Below are positions 21,188 to 31,527 of a stretch of DNA of 64,000 nucleotides, in pieces. The first letter of the stretch is position 1. Every line of letters begins with the position of its first letter. The stretch is from NCBI GenBank assembly GCA_013368375.1, contig JAACJP010000044.1, forward strand, positions 1-64,000, read 5' to 3'. The position numbers and the translations under genes were made by a program. Below the pieces are notes generated by a model. That model ran no database searches. It worked only from the letters and a program-made list of their open reading frames with translations, and was not told where the DNA came from. Source of the stretch: Tricholomella constricta (Eukaryota; Basidiomycota; Agaricomycetes; Agaricales; Lyophyllaceae).

Positions 21188-22390
21188 ATGGACTCCGAGT
21201 TGCGCCAACAGCGCTTCATCCAAGATGACTACTTGGAATCCGCTTACGCTCACCGCTTCGGCGACTGGAATTCAATGCAGTTCCTCTGCAAATTTGGAAA
21301 GGACGGATCCTCGCGCTCTCAGACTTTCTACAACGGTGAAACCGTGTCTACGCGCATGACCGCCGTGCGGCAGGCCATCGTATACGTTCGAGAGAACTGG
21401 AGAGACTATCCATCCCTGATGGCGGACTTGCGCTCATACATCCTCGAGTTGACCGACTTGAGCAGCGGAGAGCCAGACATATCACACCACCTCCCTCCCG
21501 TCCTATCCAGCTACAAAGTTTGGAATTCGCACCTTAACACTGTCCCAGATGACGAAAACCTAAGCGCCATACGCCTCTACACGTCGAAGGTTGGTTACGA
21601 CCAGATCTTCCGGATAATTAACCAGGCGTTCCGGATGGACGACCTCACTGAACAGGAGAAGCGGCTGCGGTGTGCAGTATTCCTCATCGAGCTTCTAAAC
21701 ATCGACCTCTTTAACTACACCTTCCGCGAGCCTCGAATTCAAAACATCCAAGGCACGGTCTACCGTGGCGTCGTATTCTCTGAAGACCAGCTGCAGGATT
21801 TCAAAAAGCTGGCAGCTCAGCCTGTATCAGATAGATACTGGGCGATACCTTTAGCGATGATGTCGGCGAGCACCAACAAAGAGGTTGCCCTCAAGGAATT
21901 TGCAGGCGTTAATGTGGGCGGAGCAGGCACAGCGACGCGCCACCCGTTCCTGTGGCGAATTCACATCATCGAGCTCAACCCTAAGTACCTACGTATCTAC
22001 CAGGACAGGTTCCCATCGAGCGTCGTTTCAACAATATGCGCCGTTCCTATCAGCGAGCTCTCTGATTTTGCCAGCGAAGACGAGGTTCTATTGCGAGGTC
22101 CTTTCTTTCAGCTCGTCTGCCTACAAGAGGAAACTTTCGAAGGACATGAGACACCCATCCATGTCATGGAGTTGGTCATGCTAAACGCCAACCGCGACCA
22201 CCCGAGTACGATGGCGCTCGGTGAGGAAGAGGGTGAGAAGGCCAGGCAACTGTTCGCTTGCTTGGTGGGAATGTGGAGGGCCGAAGTATGCAAGCAGCTG
22301 GCTGTGCTGTATAATCTCGGGGACGATGCCGAAGAATACGACAAAATCTACCAGGGCGAGCATGCTAAATTTACGAGGATGTTAAACTAG
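21188..22390 (+). CDS. Predicted mono-ADP-ribosyltransferase-like protein B
   Basis: Intronless, 400 residues. Paralogue of the divergent gene at 19694-20887, with shared blocks along the whole length (IVYVRENW, RLYTS..GY..IF, FL.ELLN.DLFNY, PSSVVSTICAVPI, DEV.LRGPFFQL, RDHPST). The R-S-E layout is clearer here: Tyr192-Arg193-Gly194, Ser226-Ala-Ser228 and Glu297-Asp-Glu299-Val-Leu. The helix RLYTSKVGYDQIFRIIN precedes the Arg strand, as in known ADP-ribosyltransferases. The gaps between the three motifs (33 and 71 residues) are longer than in compact animal ARTC enzymes, so an inserted element is expected. No signal peptide or transmembrane segment is seen. The C-terminal 80 residues are a helical extension of unknown role. 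Substrate and biological role are unknown. Confidence 0.62.
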   Translation: MDSELRQQRFIQDDYLESAYAHRFGDWNSMQFLCKFGKDGSSRSQTFYNGETVSTRMTAVRQAIVYVRENWRDYPSLMADLRSYILELTDLSSGEPDISHHLPPVLSSYKVWNSHLNTVPDDENLSAIRLYTSKVGYDQIFRIINQAFRMDDLTEQEKRLRCAVFLIELLNIDLFNYTFREPRIQNIQGTVYRGVVFSEDQLQDFKKLAAQPVSDRYWAIPLAMMSASTNKEVALKEFAGVNVGGAGTATRHPFLWRIHIIELNPKYLRIYQDRFPSSVVSTICAVPISELSDFASEDEVLLRGPFFQLVCLQEETFEGHETPIHVMELVMLNANRDHPSTMALGEEEGEKARQLFACLVGMWRAEVCKQLAVLYNLGDDAEEYDKIYQGEHAKFTRMLN

Positions 22391-22708
22391 ATACAATGTG
22401 TGAATTCAGTGTCGAATATCTCTCCAGAATTCGTTTATCGGCTTCTCGGTCTATTTTCTCATTGTTGTGAGCAACACAGAAGGCCCACTGGACTATGTAT
22501 CTGGAACCGCTACGTATATTGACAAGAGCGAAACGATCAGTATCCGACACCAGTCCGACACGTCGCCCTGAATGAAGAGAAAAAAAGGTCGATGATGTGA
22601 TCGCGACTAATTTAGGTGAACTGCTGAGCGACGAAGTAGCAAAGAAATTAGGTAGTCCATGTTATACGGTATATGGACTAAAATAGAGAATAAATGGCCA
22701 ATAGCGGA
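22391..22708. other. Tail-to-tail intergenic stretch
   Basis: The region lies between the stop of the plus-strand ADP-ribosyltransferase-like gene and the stop of the minus-strand receiver-like gene. It should hold both 3' ends. No gene or repeat is seen. Confidence 0.5.
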
Positions 22709-24073
22709 CTATACCAAGTTGTATCCACACCAGCTCTTGTCGTCTTCTCTGCGATCCGAGAGCGCCGCGATGTAATTACGAACAACTGTCGAGTGACAGG
22801 TCGAACCTGTCGCCTCGTATGATTCGACATATTGGGTGTGAATGATCCCTGCACCGCAGAAGATCAGAACAGGAGCGCGGTACAGGTGTCCCCGCAGGTA
22901 ACGGGCAATATTCTCCCCGGCTGTGATGTTGAAGAAGACGCTGGAATCAGCGCCTCCTCCGGAATCAGTTTCAAGTCTGGCAGTGTCGGATATAAATCGT
23001 ATGCTGCCAGCAGTGTCGTTCTCTCGTAAGAATTCTGTTGTAGGGTGCAGATTGAGTATCTTGATCATGATTTGTTGCTCGAGGTCAACTCACCCTCGTT
23101 TTCTTGTATCCATAACTTGACCAAAGCAGTCGACGTAAATTCTAGTACGTTGACGCCGTTAGTCCTAGCAAAAGTAACTTCCTGGACGTTGTTGCTAGGG
23201 TTGTCGTCAACCCATATAAGCAACGGGAGCTTGCTGTCTGATCGCGTTTCAACGGCTGAAGGCAAAGAATCTGGAAACTCCTGTCAAACTCTGGTCACCG
23301 CGAAGCATCACCAGGACATCCTACCGAAAGCCTTGAATTTATGAATCGCCTGCTCCAGAGAGCCATCGCCAACAAAGCGCTCCAAGCTCGATATCGCTAC
23401 ACCTCCAACTCGGAATTCGTCCAGGCGTAACGCCAGTCGTCGACGAGCCGCCTCACTCAACCAATCCCCAAAGCAAAGCCTCAATGCGTCCGAGAACCTA
23501 TCAGTGCGAGCATATAAAACCTTTAAAGGGTGTATGCATCTATTGTGAGGACAGTCAACGCGGTCCATAACGAGCGTGACTGACTTTGGCCCCAAGGTAA
23601 TCCCGCCAGAACTCAAGAACATCCTCGTGTTGTGCTGAGCGGACTGCAAAGCACTCTGCGCTCTTGGGTGTCAGAGGATAATGGGTTCGAAAGAATGAGA
23701 TTGTTGCCAAGGCAAATAAGATGACGGTGAGCTGGTGAGTGAGCTGCTGCTCGTCTTGATTGAGGAGCTTCGTGACCTGTGCAGGCATGAGAAAAGCAAT
23801 GGCGCCGTTGATAGAACTACGGCGGCGTTGTTTTCCGTGGGCGAAAAGGTGCTCCTTTGTACGGCTGAGGATATCGCCAAGGCCCATGAAGGCGTCGACA
23901 AGCATCGGGTCAATGTTCGTGGCATTCTGGAATGGCGTCAAGATGGAAGATATGCGAGCTACAGTCCCAGAAATCGCCACGAGAGTCTCTTCTTTCTCTC
24001 GTGTCTGGTCGATCCAAATAAGAATAGACGCTGCCAGAGTACAGAGAGACTGGATAGAAGATACCACATCCAT
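22709..24073 (-). CDS. N-terminal helical region fused to a degenerate receiver-like domain
   Basis: Four exons on the minus strand (24073-23585, 23520-23325, 23270-23094, 23034-22709) join in frame to 395 residues. Residues 1-160 are all-helical, with LCTLAASILIWIDQTREKEETL and ARISSILTPF, the look of N-terminal bundles on fungal NLR-like and cell-death proteins (inference). Residues 243-380 resemble a receiver fold. LPLLIWVDDNPSNN holds an acidic pair (Asp250, Asp251), Asp304 lies in RFISDTARLE where the phospho-acceptor sits, and APVLIFCGAG at about 341-350 follows as the next strand. The usual conserved Lys near the end is not found; Gly-Ser-Thr occupies that place. Such VDDxP receiver-like domains are known from bacterial conflict-type proteins, where the wording often is WVDDRPENN. 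Function here is unknown. Confidence 0.55.
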
Positions 24074-24363
24074 GAGCGAGTTGGGGGTTTGGAGTCAGCA
24101 CTTGGCAGCAGAGAACACAGCATTTAAAGACAGGCAGGCAGTGAGAATAGTTATATTTGGAACAATGATTCAAAGCTTCCATAGACGATATGCACTGAAC
24201 CAGAAAACGTACAGATCAGGGGCCTAGTAGGCTGTGCAAGTGATACTGATAGAAATGGTGGCTGGCCGCTGGATGTCAATCGATCAACGACGCTGATAAG
24301 TATTGAATTGTATACTGCATAATAAAGGCAAACTCATGCCTATCACCACATCATCATCTCGCC

Positions 24364-25737
24364 ATGTCCAGTCGTCCAACTTCTCCTCGGGTACCTGAAC
24401 TACGCAACAAGTGGACTGTTTCACCCGAGTTTAGCGACGCCCTTCTTACTGCGATGCGGGAACGAAGTCGAACAGGCGGCCCAGGTCCTCTCCCTCGCCT
24501 CCCCTCATTGCTTCAGCTGTCTCCTGTAGAAACTCTAGAAACTCCAAGTCCAAAGTCCTCTCCTATGAAACCCGACAGTGCTGAGCGGTTGAAGATGAAA
24601 ACTCGGGTGGCTATACGCGATACAAATCCTCACAGATTTCAAGTCGTGTCACTTGGCGACGCTGTTCGATATACCGCTTCAGATCAATCTCCAAAAGATT
24701 GCAAAACTTCTACTGGAACGCCTCCTAGATCTCCCAAAATGGCGCGCTCGAACCAGTCCTGGAAGAAGGTTCGCGCCGATGAGAATACTGTACCCACGTC
24801 TGCTCGAGAATACCTGAAGACCGACACGCCCGACAGAATTAAAACCCTGTCTGAGCGCAACAAGAACGTACCGGCCCCGGAATGTCCTCCTTCCGATCTG
24901 CCTCCACAATCGCATCTTGATAACCAAGCTATCTGTACACTCCCTACTCGTGATACTATGCTCCCTCCGGACAGCCATGGGCGCTCCGCAGAAAACAACA
25001 AACAAGCTAAAGAATCCAACTATCGCTCAACTCTCAGAGCCCCAAACAACTCTAGTCGTCGCACACTTCATTTCAAATCGCCTAGCCTCGGAAACATACG
25101 CACAAAACCAAACCTGGTTCTAGATCCGCAAACTACCCCTTTACCTCGCGTAGCCTGCCGAAAGCGGACCAACACATTGTCCGCAGACCACTACCGCCGT
25201 TCTGAAAAAGCGCCGAATACCAACAGTGAAGCTGTGGTCCAATGTGGTCATCAAAATCCGGGGAAGGACTCACTGAAGAGGCACGCGATTTACACCCAAT
25301 CGATGTACGTCCCTGTCAATGAGCGACAGGGCCTTCTGCACAAAGAAGGCTCTAGGCCAGCTCTCGATGAACCATCTCCTTTGCATGCCTTTCCCTTCAG
25401 ATCGTCAATACCCTCCGGCCTCAACAAGCCTGCTTCTACTCCGCTCGGTTCAGCCCCTGTTAATAGCGCGCTCGGCTTCATTGATTTGCCTGTCAGGCCT
25501 CCAGGATTACTTGAGAGTACATTCGGTTCGCAATCCTCCATATCCTCGGTGTACTCTCAGGACGAACTGGCGGCCATGAATCAAACCCGGCCCCTAACGC
25601 GATATGGTATATCCTCCGAGTTCGTTCAGGCGGCGAGAAGCTCAAAGTTGGATGAAGCGCCTCTTCAGCACCACCCGATTGTTTTCATGTTACTTGTAGA
25701 GATTGAAAGGGCGATGCAAGAATGGTGCACGATCTGA
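24364..25737 (+). CDS. Hypothetical disordered protein, 457 residues
   Basis: Intronless frame from a true ATG. The product is Ser/Pro/Arg/Lys-rich and looks mostly disordered. A short folded-looking N-terminal stretch (ELRNKWTVSPEFSDALL, AMRERSR) and a C-terminal one (YSQDELAAMNQ, RYGISSEFVQAA) flank the low-complexity middle. Many SP and TP dipeptides suggest a target of proline-directed kinases (inference). No domain is recognised. The frame is long relative to chance and its start lies 290 nt from the divergent receiver-like gene, so it is probably real. Confidence 0.6.
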   Translation: MSSRPTSPRVPELRNKWTVSPEFSDALLTAMRERSRTGGPGPLPRLPSLLQLSPVETLETPSPKSSPMKPDSAERLKMKTRVAIRDTNPHRFQVVSLGDAVRYTASDQSPKDCKTSTGTPPRSPKMARSNQSWKKVRADENTVPTSAREYLKTDTPDRIKTLSERNKNVPAPECPPSDLPPQSHLDNQAICTLPTRDTMLPPDSHGRSAENNKQAKESNYRSTLRAPNNSSRRTLHFKSPSLGNIRTKPNLVLDPQTTPLPRVACRKRTNTLSADHYRRSEKAPNTNSEAVVQCGHQNPGKDSLKRHAIYTQSMYVPVNERQGLLHKEGSRPALDEPSPLHAFPFRSSIPSGLNKPASTPLGSAPVNSALGFIDLPVRPPGLLESTFGSQSSISSVYSQDELAAMNQTRPLTRYGISSEFVQAARSSKLDEAPLQHHPIVFMLLVEIERAMQEWCTI

Positions 25738-25988
25738 TCCCATGTTTATTCGGAATGTTTCTTCATGTACTCGTACAACCTATCTATCGTAAACAATGGC
25801 AACCAAGACTCGACCAAATGTGTATCATACGGATGTCTTTGGGCTCCCTCTTCACTGTGAAGAGCCGAACGTAAAATATATGACTATGAATCGAAAGCAC
25901 GAGAAATAAACAAGCTGCAAAATTATAGCACACATGGGCAATCCCGATGAATGAATGAGAGATATGGGTAGATAGTTGAGATGATCAA

Positions 25989-27658
25989 TCAGAAGGTGGT
26001 CTTCCTGCCTTCGAAGGCAGTGATGCCGCCGGAGCGAGCGCCACCTCTGGGGGCGCCACGGCCACGGCCACGGTCACCACCCCGACCACGTCCTCCGCCA
26101 CGGTCAAATCCGCCGCGTCCACGTCCACCCCGGTCACCTCCACGGCCCCGGCCGCCAAATCCACCCCGGTCGCCGCCACGACCACCCCCAAATCCGCCCC
26201 CAGAGTTATCCCTGGGTTGCGAATAATCAAGGCGAATGTTACGGCCCTCGATCTCCGCCCCAGAAGCAGCCTCGAACGCCTTCTTGGCACCATCGATGTC
26301 CTCAAATTCGACATATCCGAAACCCTTGGGCCGCCCCGTCTCCCGATCGGTGGGGAGTCGCACACTCTTGACACCCCACTCGTTAAAGAAGCTCCACACG
26401 GTATCCTCCGAGACGCCAAAGCTCAAGTTGCCCACGAAGAGCGTTGCACTCGGGGGGCTCTGCTGGTCGCCAAACGTCTGTGCACGTTTCTCCCGCACCT
26501 GGCTCTTGTCGAGCTGCTGGCTGCGGTCGATGTTCACAGGGCGGCCGTCAATTTCTTGTCCATTCATCGCCAACGCCTTCTCGACGGCCTCGGCCGTCGC
26601 GAAGTGGACGTAGCCGAAGCCACGCGACTTGCCAGTGGTGCGGTCCATTTGAACGGTGGCCGACACGACTTCACCGCACTCGGCGAACTCTTGCGCGAGA
26701 CGGTCGTTGTCAACAGCCCATGAAAGACGACCAACGAAGATAGATTTTGTTTCTTCGGCGCCCTCGCCAGCGGGGACAGCGTCGCCGTTGGCAAGTTTGA
26801 CTTTTTTGGGTGGGGCAGGGGTATCATCCTCAGCCTTGCGCTTGCCTTCAAGAGCGGTCAGATATTATAGATTGGTTTGGGGAAAGACGGCAAATACCTC
26901 CTTTGACGGCGGGGGCTTCATCCATTTCGACGTCACTGTCATTCTCAGACGACTCGTCAGAGCTGGACTCGGTCTTTTTGGCGGCAGCTTTGGGTTTGAC
27001 GGGCTCATCATCAGAATCCTCGTCGGAGGACGAGTCAGATGATGTGGAAGCTGCTTTGACGGCAGCTTTGATGGCTGCCTTCGGCTTGTCCTCTGATTCA
27101 GAATCGGAGGAAGACGATTCCTCCGAAGAGGAATCCTTTTTGGGTGCGGCCTTTTTCTTGGCGGCGGGAACGGCCTTGGATGGTGTCGGGGCAGTCTTTT
27201 TGGGGGCAGGCTTGTCGTCACTAGAGTCAGAGTCAGAGTCGGAGGAATCTGATGACTTTTCGCCTTCTGACGCCGACTCGCTGCTCTCATCTGAAGAGAC
27301 TGTTTTGCCCTGCGAAAAAAATGTCAATTCTTGAGCTGGGGCAAATCTAAAATTGATAAGGCGCACCTTGCCATTCTTTGCTTTCACAACAGGCTTGGAC
27401 TCTTCCTCGCTGTCCGAGTCGGAGCCGCTATCGCTCACAGGCTTTTTAGCCCGCTTCGCAGAAGCCTTATCCTTGCCCTTCTTCTACAAATGCCGGATGT
27501 CAGTTTCATATAATTTCCATAGATGTCAAAAAACGGACTGCAACTTTGGCGACGACTTCCTTGGCCTTGGGTGCGGGCTTTTGAGGGGATGCCTTCTTGT
27601 CAACCTTTGGGGCGGCAGCCTTGGCCTTTTTGTCTCCTTTCTTGTCTAATTTAGCCAT
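25989..27658 (-). CDS. NSR1: Nucleolin-like nucleolar protein (Nsr1/gar2 type)
   Basis: Acts in the nucleolus in pre-rRNA processing and ribosome assembly. Four exons (27658-27545, 27483-27367, 27309-26898, 26845-25989) give 499 residues. Architecture is diagnostic: a Lys/Ala/Pro-rich start, then alternating acidic Ser/Asp/Glu tracts and Lys-rich linkers (about 50-230), then two RRM domains. RRM1 runs from KSIFVGRLSW to KSRGFGYVHF; RRM2 runs from ATLFVGNLSF to RPKGFGYVEF. The protein ends in an Arg-Gly-Gly tail of about 70 residues. The Ser-acidic tracts are expected casein kinase 2 sites. The first donor (gttgca) is weak, but the frame closes. Divergent from MRS6 with 214 nt between the start codons. 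Confidence 0.93.
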
Positions 27659-27872
27659 TTGGAAAGGGATGATGGGAGGGGGAAGGAGAGATTTTCGATT
27701 CCACCAATCTATTGAAATTTTTTGGACGAAAAAAGCGGGTTTAGGGCAGGCTGTGATTGTGTCAGGTGATTAATTAGCTCGATCATACTCGATGACGCCG
27801 AACGCGCTCTGGTTCACGCTTGTTTTTGTATCCTTTTCAATCACCAGCGCTCTTGTATTAAATCCATACTAG
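27659..27872. promoter_or_regulatory. Divergent promoter region of NSR1 and MRS6
   Basis: 214 nt between the two start codons, transcribed in opposite directions. It contains a T/A-rich tract and an ATTAATTAG stretch. No named factor site is claimed. Confidence 0.5.
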
Positions 27873-29827
27873 ATGGAAGACGGGAAATTCGACGTTATCA
27901 TCGTCGGGACGGGCCTCACAGAGTCAATCACTGCTGCGTAAGCATCACAGCACTGGATGCACACACCCTTGGCTAATACTGGCTGTAGTGCCCTCGCAAA
28001 GGCTGGCTTTAAAGTCGCTCACATTGACCAGAATCCATACTATGGCGGCAATGAAGCAAGCTTGACCCTCGACGAACTGGCAAATTGGGCGGATACCACT
28101 GCATCCTCAACGAATTCAAAATACACTTCTATATCACGCTCAAACGACATGCCCTCCCAAACCCGCCAATACTCCGTCTGTCTCTCTCCTTCAGTTATCC
28201 CGTCTATTGGCCCCATGATATCCTCCCTTGTGTCGTCCGGCGTCGCCAAGTACGGCGGATTTCGTCTCCTGGAACGCGTCGGTGTCTATCATCCATCGGG
28301 TACGATCAAGAATGTTCCAGGAACTAAGGAAGACGTGTTTAAAAACAAGGAAATAACCCTTGTCAATAAACGTCGCCTTATGCGATTTCTTATGTTTGCT
28401 GTGGGTGAATTCGAGGAGAAGAAAGAGCTAGATGGCGCACACGACATGCCTTTCGGCAGCTTCCTACAGAATGAATTTTCTCTCAAGGATGATATCCACA
28501 CAGCTCTCGTTTTTGCTCTTGCTTTGTGCTTCTCTCCGTCAGGTAACTGGCTGTATCCTCGAGCATTGTTCCCGCTCATCATCAATGGCTATAGATCCTA
28601 CTCTACCAGCGTTACACCGTATTCGGCGATATCTCCGCTCGGCTGGGCGATATGGCTCATCCCCATTCCTTTTAGGTCACTATGGCGGTGCTGGAGAAAT
28701 CGCACAAGGTTTTTGTCGTGCTGCCGCCGTAAGTGGGGGGGTTTATATTCTAGGAAGAAGGATCCTATCAATATCTCATTCTTCGACTGCCTCATCTGAC
28801 TGTCCTTCCGAGCAACCAGACCCAGGTCCTCATTACTCGATCACCCTGGACGATTTTCCAGACACGCTGTCATCCAGTATTATGATCTCTTCCGCATCTC
28901 ACTTACCTCCACATCTCGCACATCTTTCAAAGCCACTCCCGTCCCTGAGTTCTAATCCATTCACAACTTTATCTATCGCCCGGTGTATCGCCATAGTCGA
29001 CCAGGGAATTAATTTCCCGCCGCCAACCTCACCCTTGAATGAACCGATGTCCGAAGACGCTGACGAAGGGACTTCTACGGATTCTCTGGAGGCTGCACCT
29101 GAACCCAAGCCCCTGACTCCGCTGGATGCTGGTATTATCGTATTCCCACCATCTTCTGTTGCTGGCGGATCAACGAGCGTCGCAGCCACGGTACTTGTGA
29201 CAGGGGAGGGAACTATGTCAACACCCAAGGACAAATGTTTGTCCTTTCCTTGTTCCTCGACGTCTCGTCTCATTTCTTACCGTTTGTGCAGGGATTTTGT
29301 ATATTAATCTACCACTCACAACATCAGATGTAAACTCGGCCTCAGCTCAAAATCTGTTACAGCCCTACCTCGATGCTACCCTCGCCTTGACGACATCGAC
29401 ATCAAGCTCATCTAAGCTATCGCAGGAGTCTCCCTCAGTACCAGCAGCGCCAGTCGAACCTTCCGCAGGGCCTGTTTATCCAGTTATTGCGACGCCGCTC
29501 TTCACGACTTTTTACATTGAACACCCTGACGCGTCCCCGCCCTCCCCAGGAGACGCAGCGACTCACTCAAATACCTACCTAATCCCATCACCACTCCCAC
29601 CTGCTTCTCCTCTTCCTGACATGCCCGATGCAGCCGCTACCCATGCCGAAGCTACATTCTGGGAAGCGATCAAAACGCTTCAGCAGCTCGGCGTCCAACC
29701 AAAGCAGGACCAAGGATCAGAAGAAACGCAGAATGCGGGTGAAGATGATAGCGACCCGTCCGGTATTGAGAGTTTCTGGCCGCAGTTGGACACAGGCGAG
29801 GAATCTAGTGGAGAAGACGAATGGTAG
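27873..29827 (+). CDS. MRS6: Rab escort protein (Rab geranylgeranyltransferase component A)
   Basis: Presents newly made Rab GTPases to geranylgeranyltransferase II and delivers them to membranes. Exons 27873-27937, 27989-28542, 28595-29236 and 29292-29827 sum to 599 codons (598 residues). The GDI/REP fold is plain: the dinucleotide-binding start FDVIIVGTGLTESI, then DQNPYYGGNEASL (SCR1), SRQ/LCLSPS-like QYSVCLSPS, KYGGFRLLERV, and the SCR3 block GRYGSSPFLLGHYGG with SGGVYILGR. The long Ser/Pro/Glu-rich insert in the third exon and the long acidic tail separate REP from the shorter GDI. Orthologues in fungi are essential. Confidence 0.92.
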
Positions 29828-29975
29828 TGGGTTAATGCTTTACCACGGCTGTAAGAGGAGAGTGTAACGGATAAGTATCAGTAGTATAACGTCTATTCTT
29901 ACGTCCGAGTCGCCGAAGTACCATATACGCTTAAAGGAGAGTACTGATGTTCTCAACCTCAATCAGGGCTTCTAA

Positions 29976-30081
29976 GGCAAGATGGCCGAGCGGTTAAGGC
30001 GTGTGACTCAAGCGTAGCTTACCTGCATTCGCGGGTTCTCATCATCGTATGATGGCGTGGGTTCAAGTCCCACTCTTGTCA
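29976..30081 (+). tRNA. tRNA-Leu, anticodon CAA, with a 15-nt intron
   Basis: The cloverleaf can be drawn by hand. The acceptor stem GGCAAGA pairs with TCTTGTC (one G-T), with A as discriminator at 30081. The D stem is GCC/GGC. The anticodon stem is TGTGA with TCGCG. The anticodon CAA is at 30009-30011. The T stem GTGGG/CCCAC flanks TTCAAGT. A long variable arm (CATCAT..ATGATG) marks a class II tRNA. The intron at 30013-30027 lies one base after the anticodon, the standard place for a nuclear tRNA intron. Confidence 0.92.
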
Positions 30082-30083
30082 GA

Positions 30084-30089
30084 TTTTTT
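30084..30089 (+). terminator. RNA polymerase III terminator of the tRNA
   Basis: Run of six T residues two bases after the discriminator, as expected for Pol III termination. Confidence 0.85.
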
Positions 30090-31112
30090 CTGGTTCAGTT
30101 CCTTTTCCTTCAATCAGCCGCTCTTCGTTACGTCCGTCCCTGTCGGAGCTGCGCCACAGTGTTGGTCGAGGCGCGTGAGATGCGATAGTCTATGTACCAT
30201 ACTATTCGCGGATTGTCAACTCTTTATATTTTGATCATTGATGTTAAACTCCCTTGCTCATTAGATACTGAACATCGATAACGTTGGGCGATTTTTGGAT
30301 CCTGTGCTCTGGCACAAGAATATCCTAAATTTGATGCAGAACACCAATGTTGGGCCATTTATTTATATGAATTTCAATAACCGCTGAGCCTTTACAGCGA
30401 AGATGTTGGAATGTGACCTGTATCTAGGCTAAAATCAACAGAGAAAATATAACCTATGGTACGTCAATAAGAGAAAAGTGTTTGTTAGATAAGAAGTAGG
30501 CTCACCCCCAGTCCGGTATAAATGATTGAGGGTTTCAGATAAATTATGTATGTATGTAATGTAGAGAGAGAGTCCTTTGTCTTCTAAGGACGAAAGGAAA
30601 GGAAAAGAGTCCTTCGCGCGATCAAACATGAGCCACGTTACGGTGTTGGACCGAATCGCAACAGAATAATTCAATAAGAAAGAGGTTGTATCATTATCCT
30701 GTGAACATGTCAATGGAACGCATGTATGTGCACTCAGGCTCCGAACAGTGAAAGAGTTGTTCAGGTGACCTGTAAATCAATATAATTTCTCAGCCAATCG
30801 GAACAACTTGTCTTCAGGCAGCCAGAAATTCTTGCCGAAGTTTCGAGTTTATTGCTGATTTTTGGGTCACCCGAAAAGTTGAGGTGCGTCTGAGAACACC
30901 GATAAGCCTTCTAGATCTGCTTGTGCGTGCTTTGCCTAGACACCCAAACAACATAGATGTAAATAACCATCTCTCCCTCATTCCGACATGCATCCCACTT
31001 TACGCGTTTTATCGTCTCGATCGCACCAGCCGCTCATTAAGTTCCTCGGAAAGCGCACGTACCCAAGCAGTAAGACATTGCCCCCGATCTGGTCGGTCCA
31101 AAACACTGAAAG
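30090..31112. other. Gene-free stretch of about 1 kb
   Basis: No convincing coding frame or RNA gene. The last 200 nt may hold the promoter and leader of the small gene at 31113. Two short similar phrases with GTTGGGC occur near 30280 and 30350, but no larger repeat was found. Confidence 0.4.
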
Positions 31113-31404
31113 ATGTTTATAGCGCCCAGCGCACCACACGCACACCCGGCGGCACCCGCTGAGCTCAAGAATCGGTTCGATGACTTCGTGAAGAAGTTCG
31201 AAGCCTCCAGGGAATCATCACTGTCGAACTCTAAATCGAACGGTGTATTAAAGGAGTTCTGGGATGCGCCGGAGCGGCTCTGGAGGCAGGATATTGAAGA
31301 GGTTGAGATTAATGCTATTCTCGTGAGTTTACTCCGATCTTCGAGTACTGTTCCGTCGTTGACAACAATGGAACTGTCAGAGCGGCGGCGCGTCATTACA
31401 CTAA
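31113..31404 (+). CDS. Small hypothetical protein, 77 residues, two exons
   Basis: Exons 31113-31322 and 31381-31404 around a clean 58-nt GTGAGT..CAG intron give a 77-residue protein. It contains a short Ala/Pro/His-rich start, then a charged helix (LKNRFDDFVKKFEASRES), a WDAPERLWRQDIEEVE segment and a short end, SGGASLH. Without the splice the frame would run on into poor coding sequence. No signal peptide or membrane segment is seen. The family is not recognised. The splice phase and compact shape support it as real. Confidence 0.6.
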
Positions 31405-31527
31405 TTGACCTCTGCATGACGCAGCTCATGCTGGCCTGTAGACCTATTCTACCGAATAATTATACACTTTCTTGATTTATCTCAATCAAAGAATGCCTCA
31501 GAGCAAGGAGGGAACCAGGTATATTGG

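Noticed and set aside
25981..26226. Pro/Arg-rich 81-residue plus-strand frame
   Set aside because: It is the antisense of the Arg-Gly-Gly tail of NSR1.
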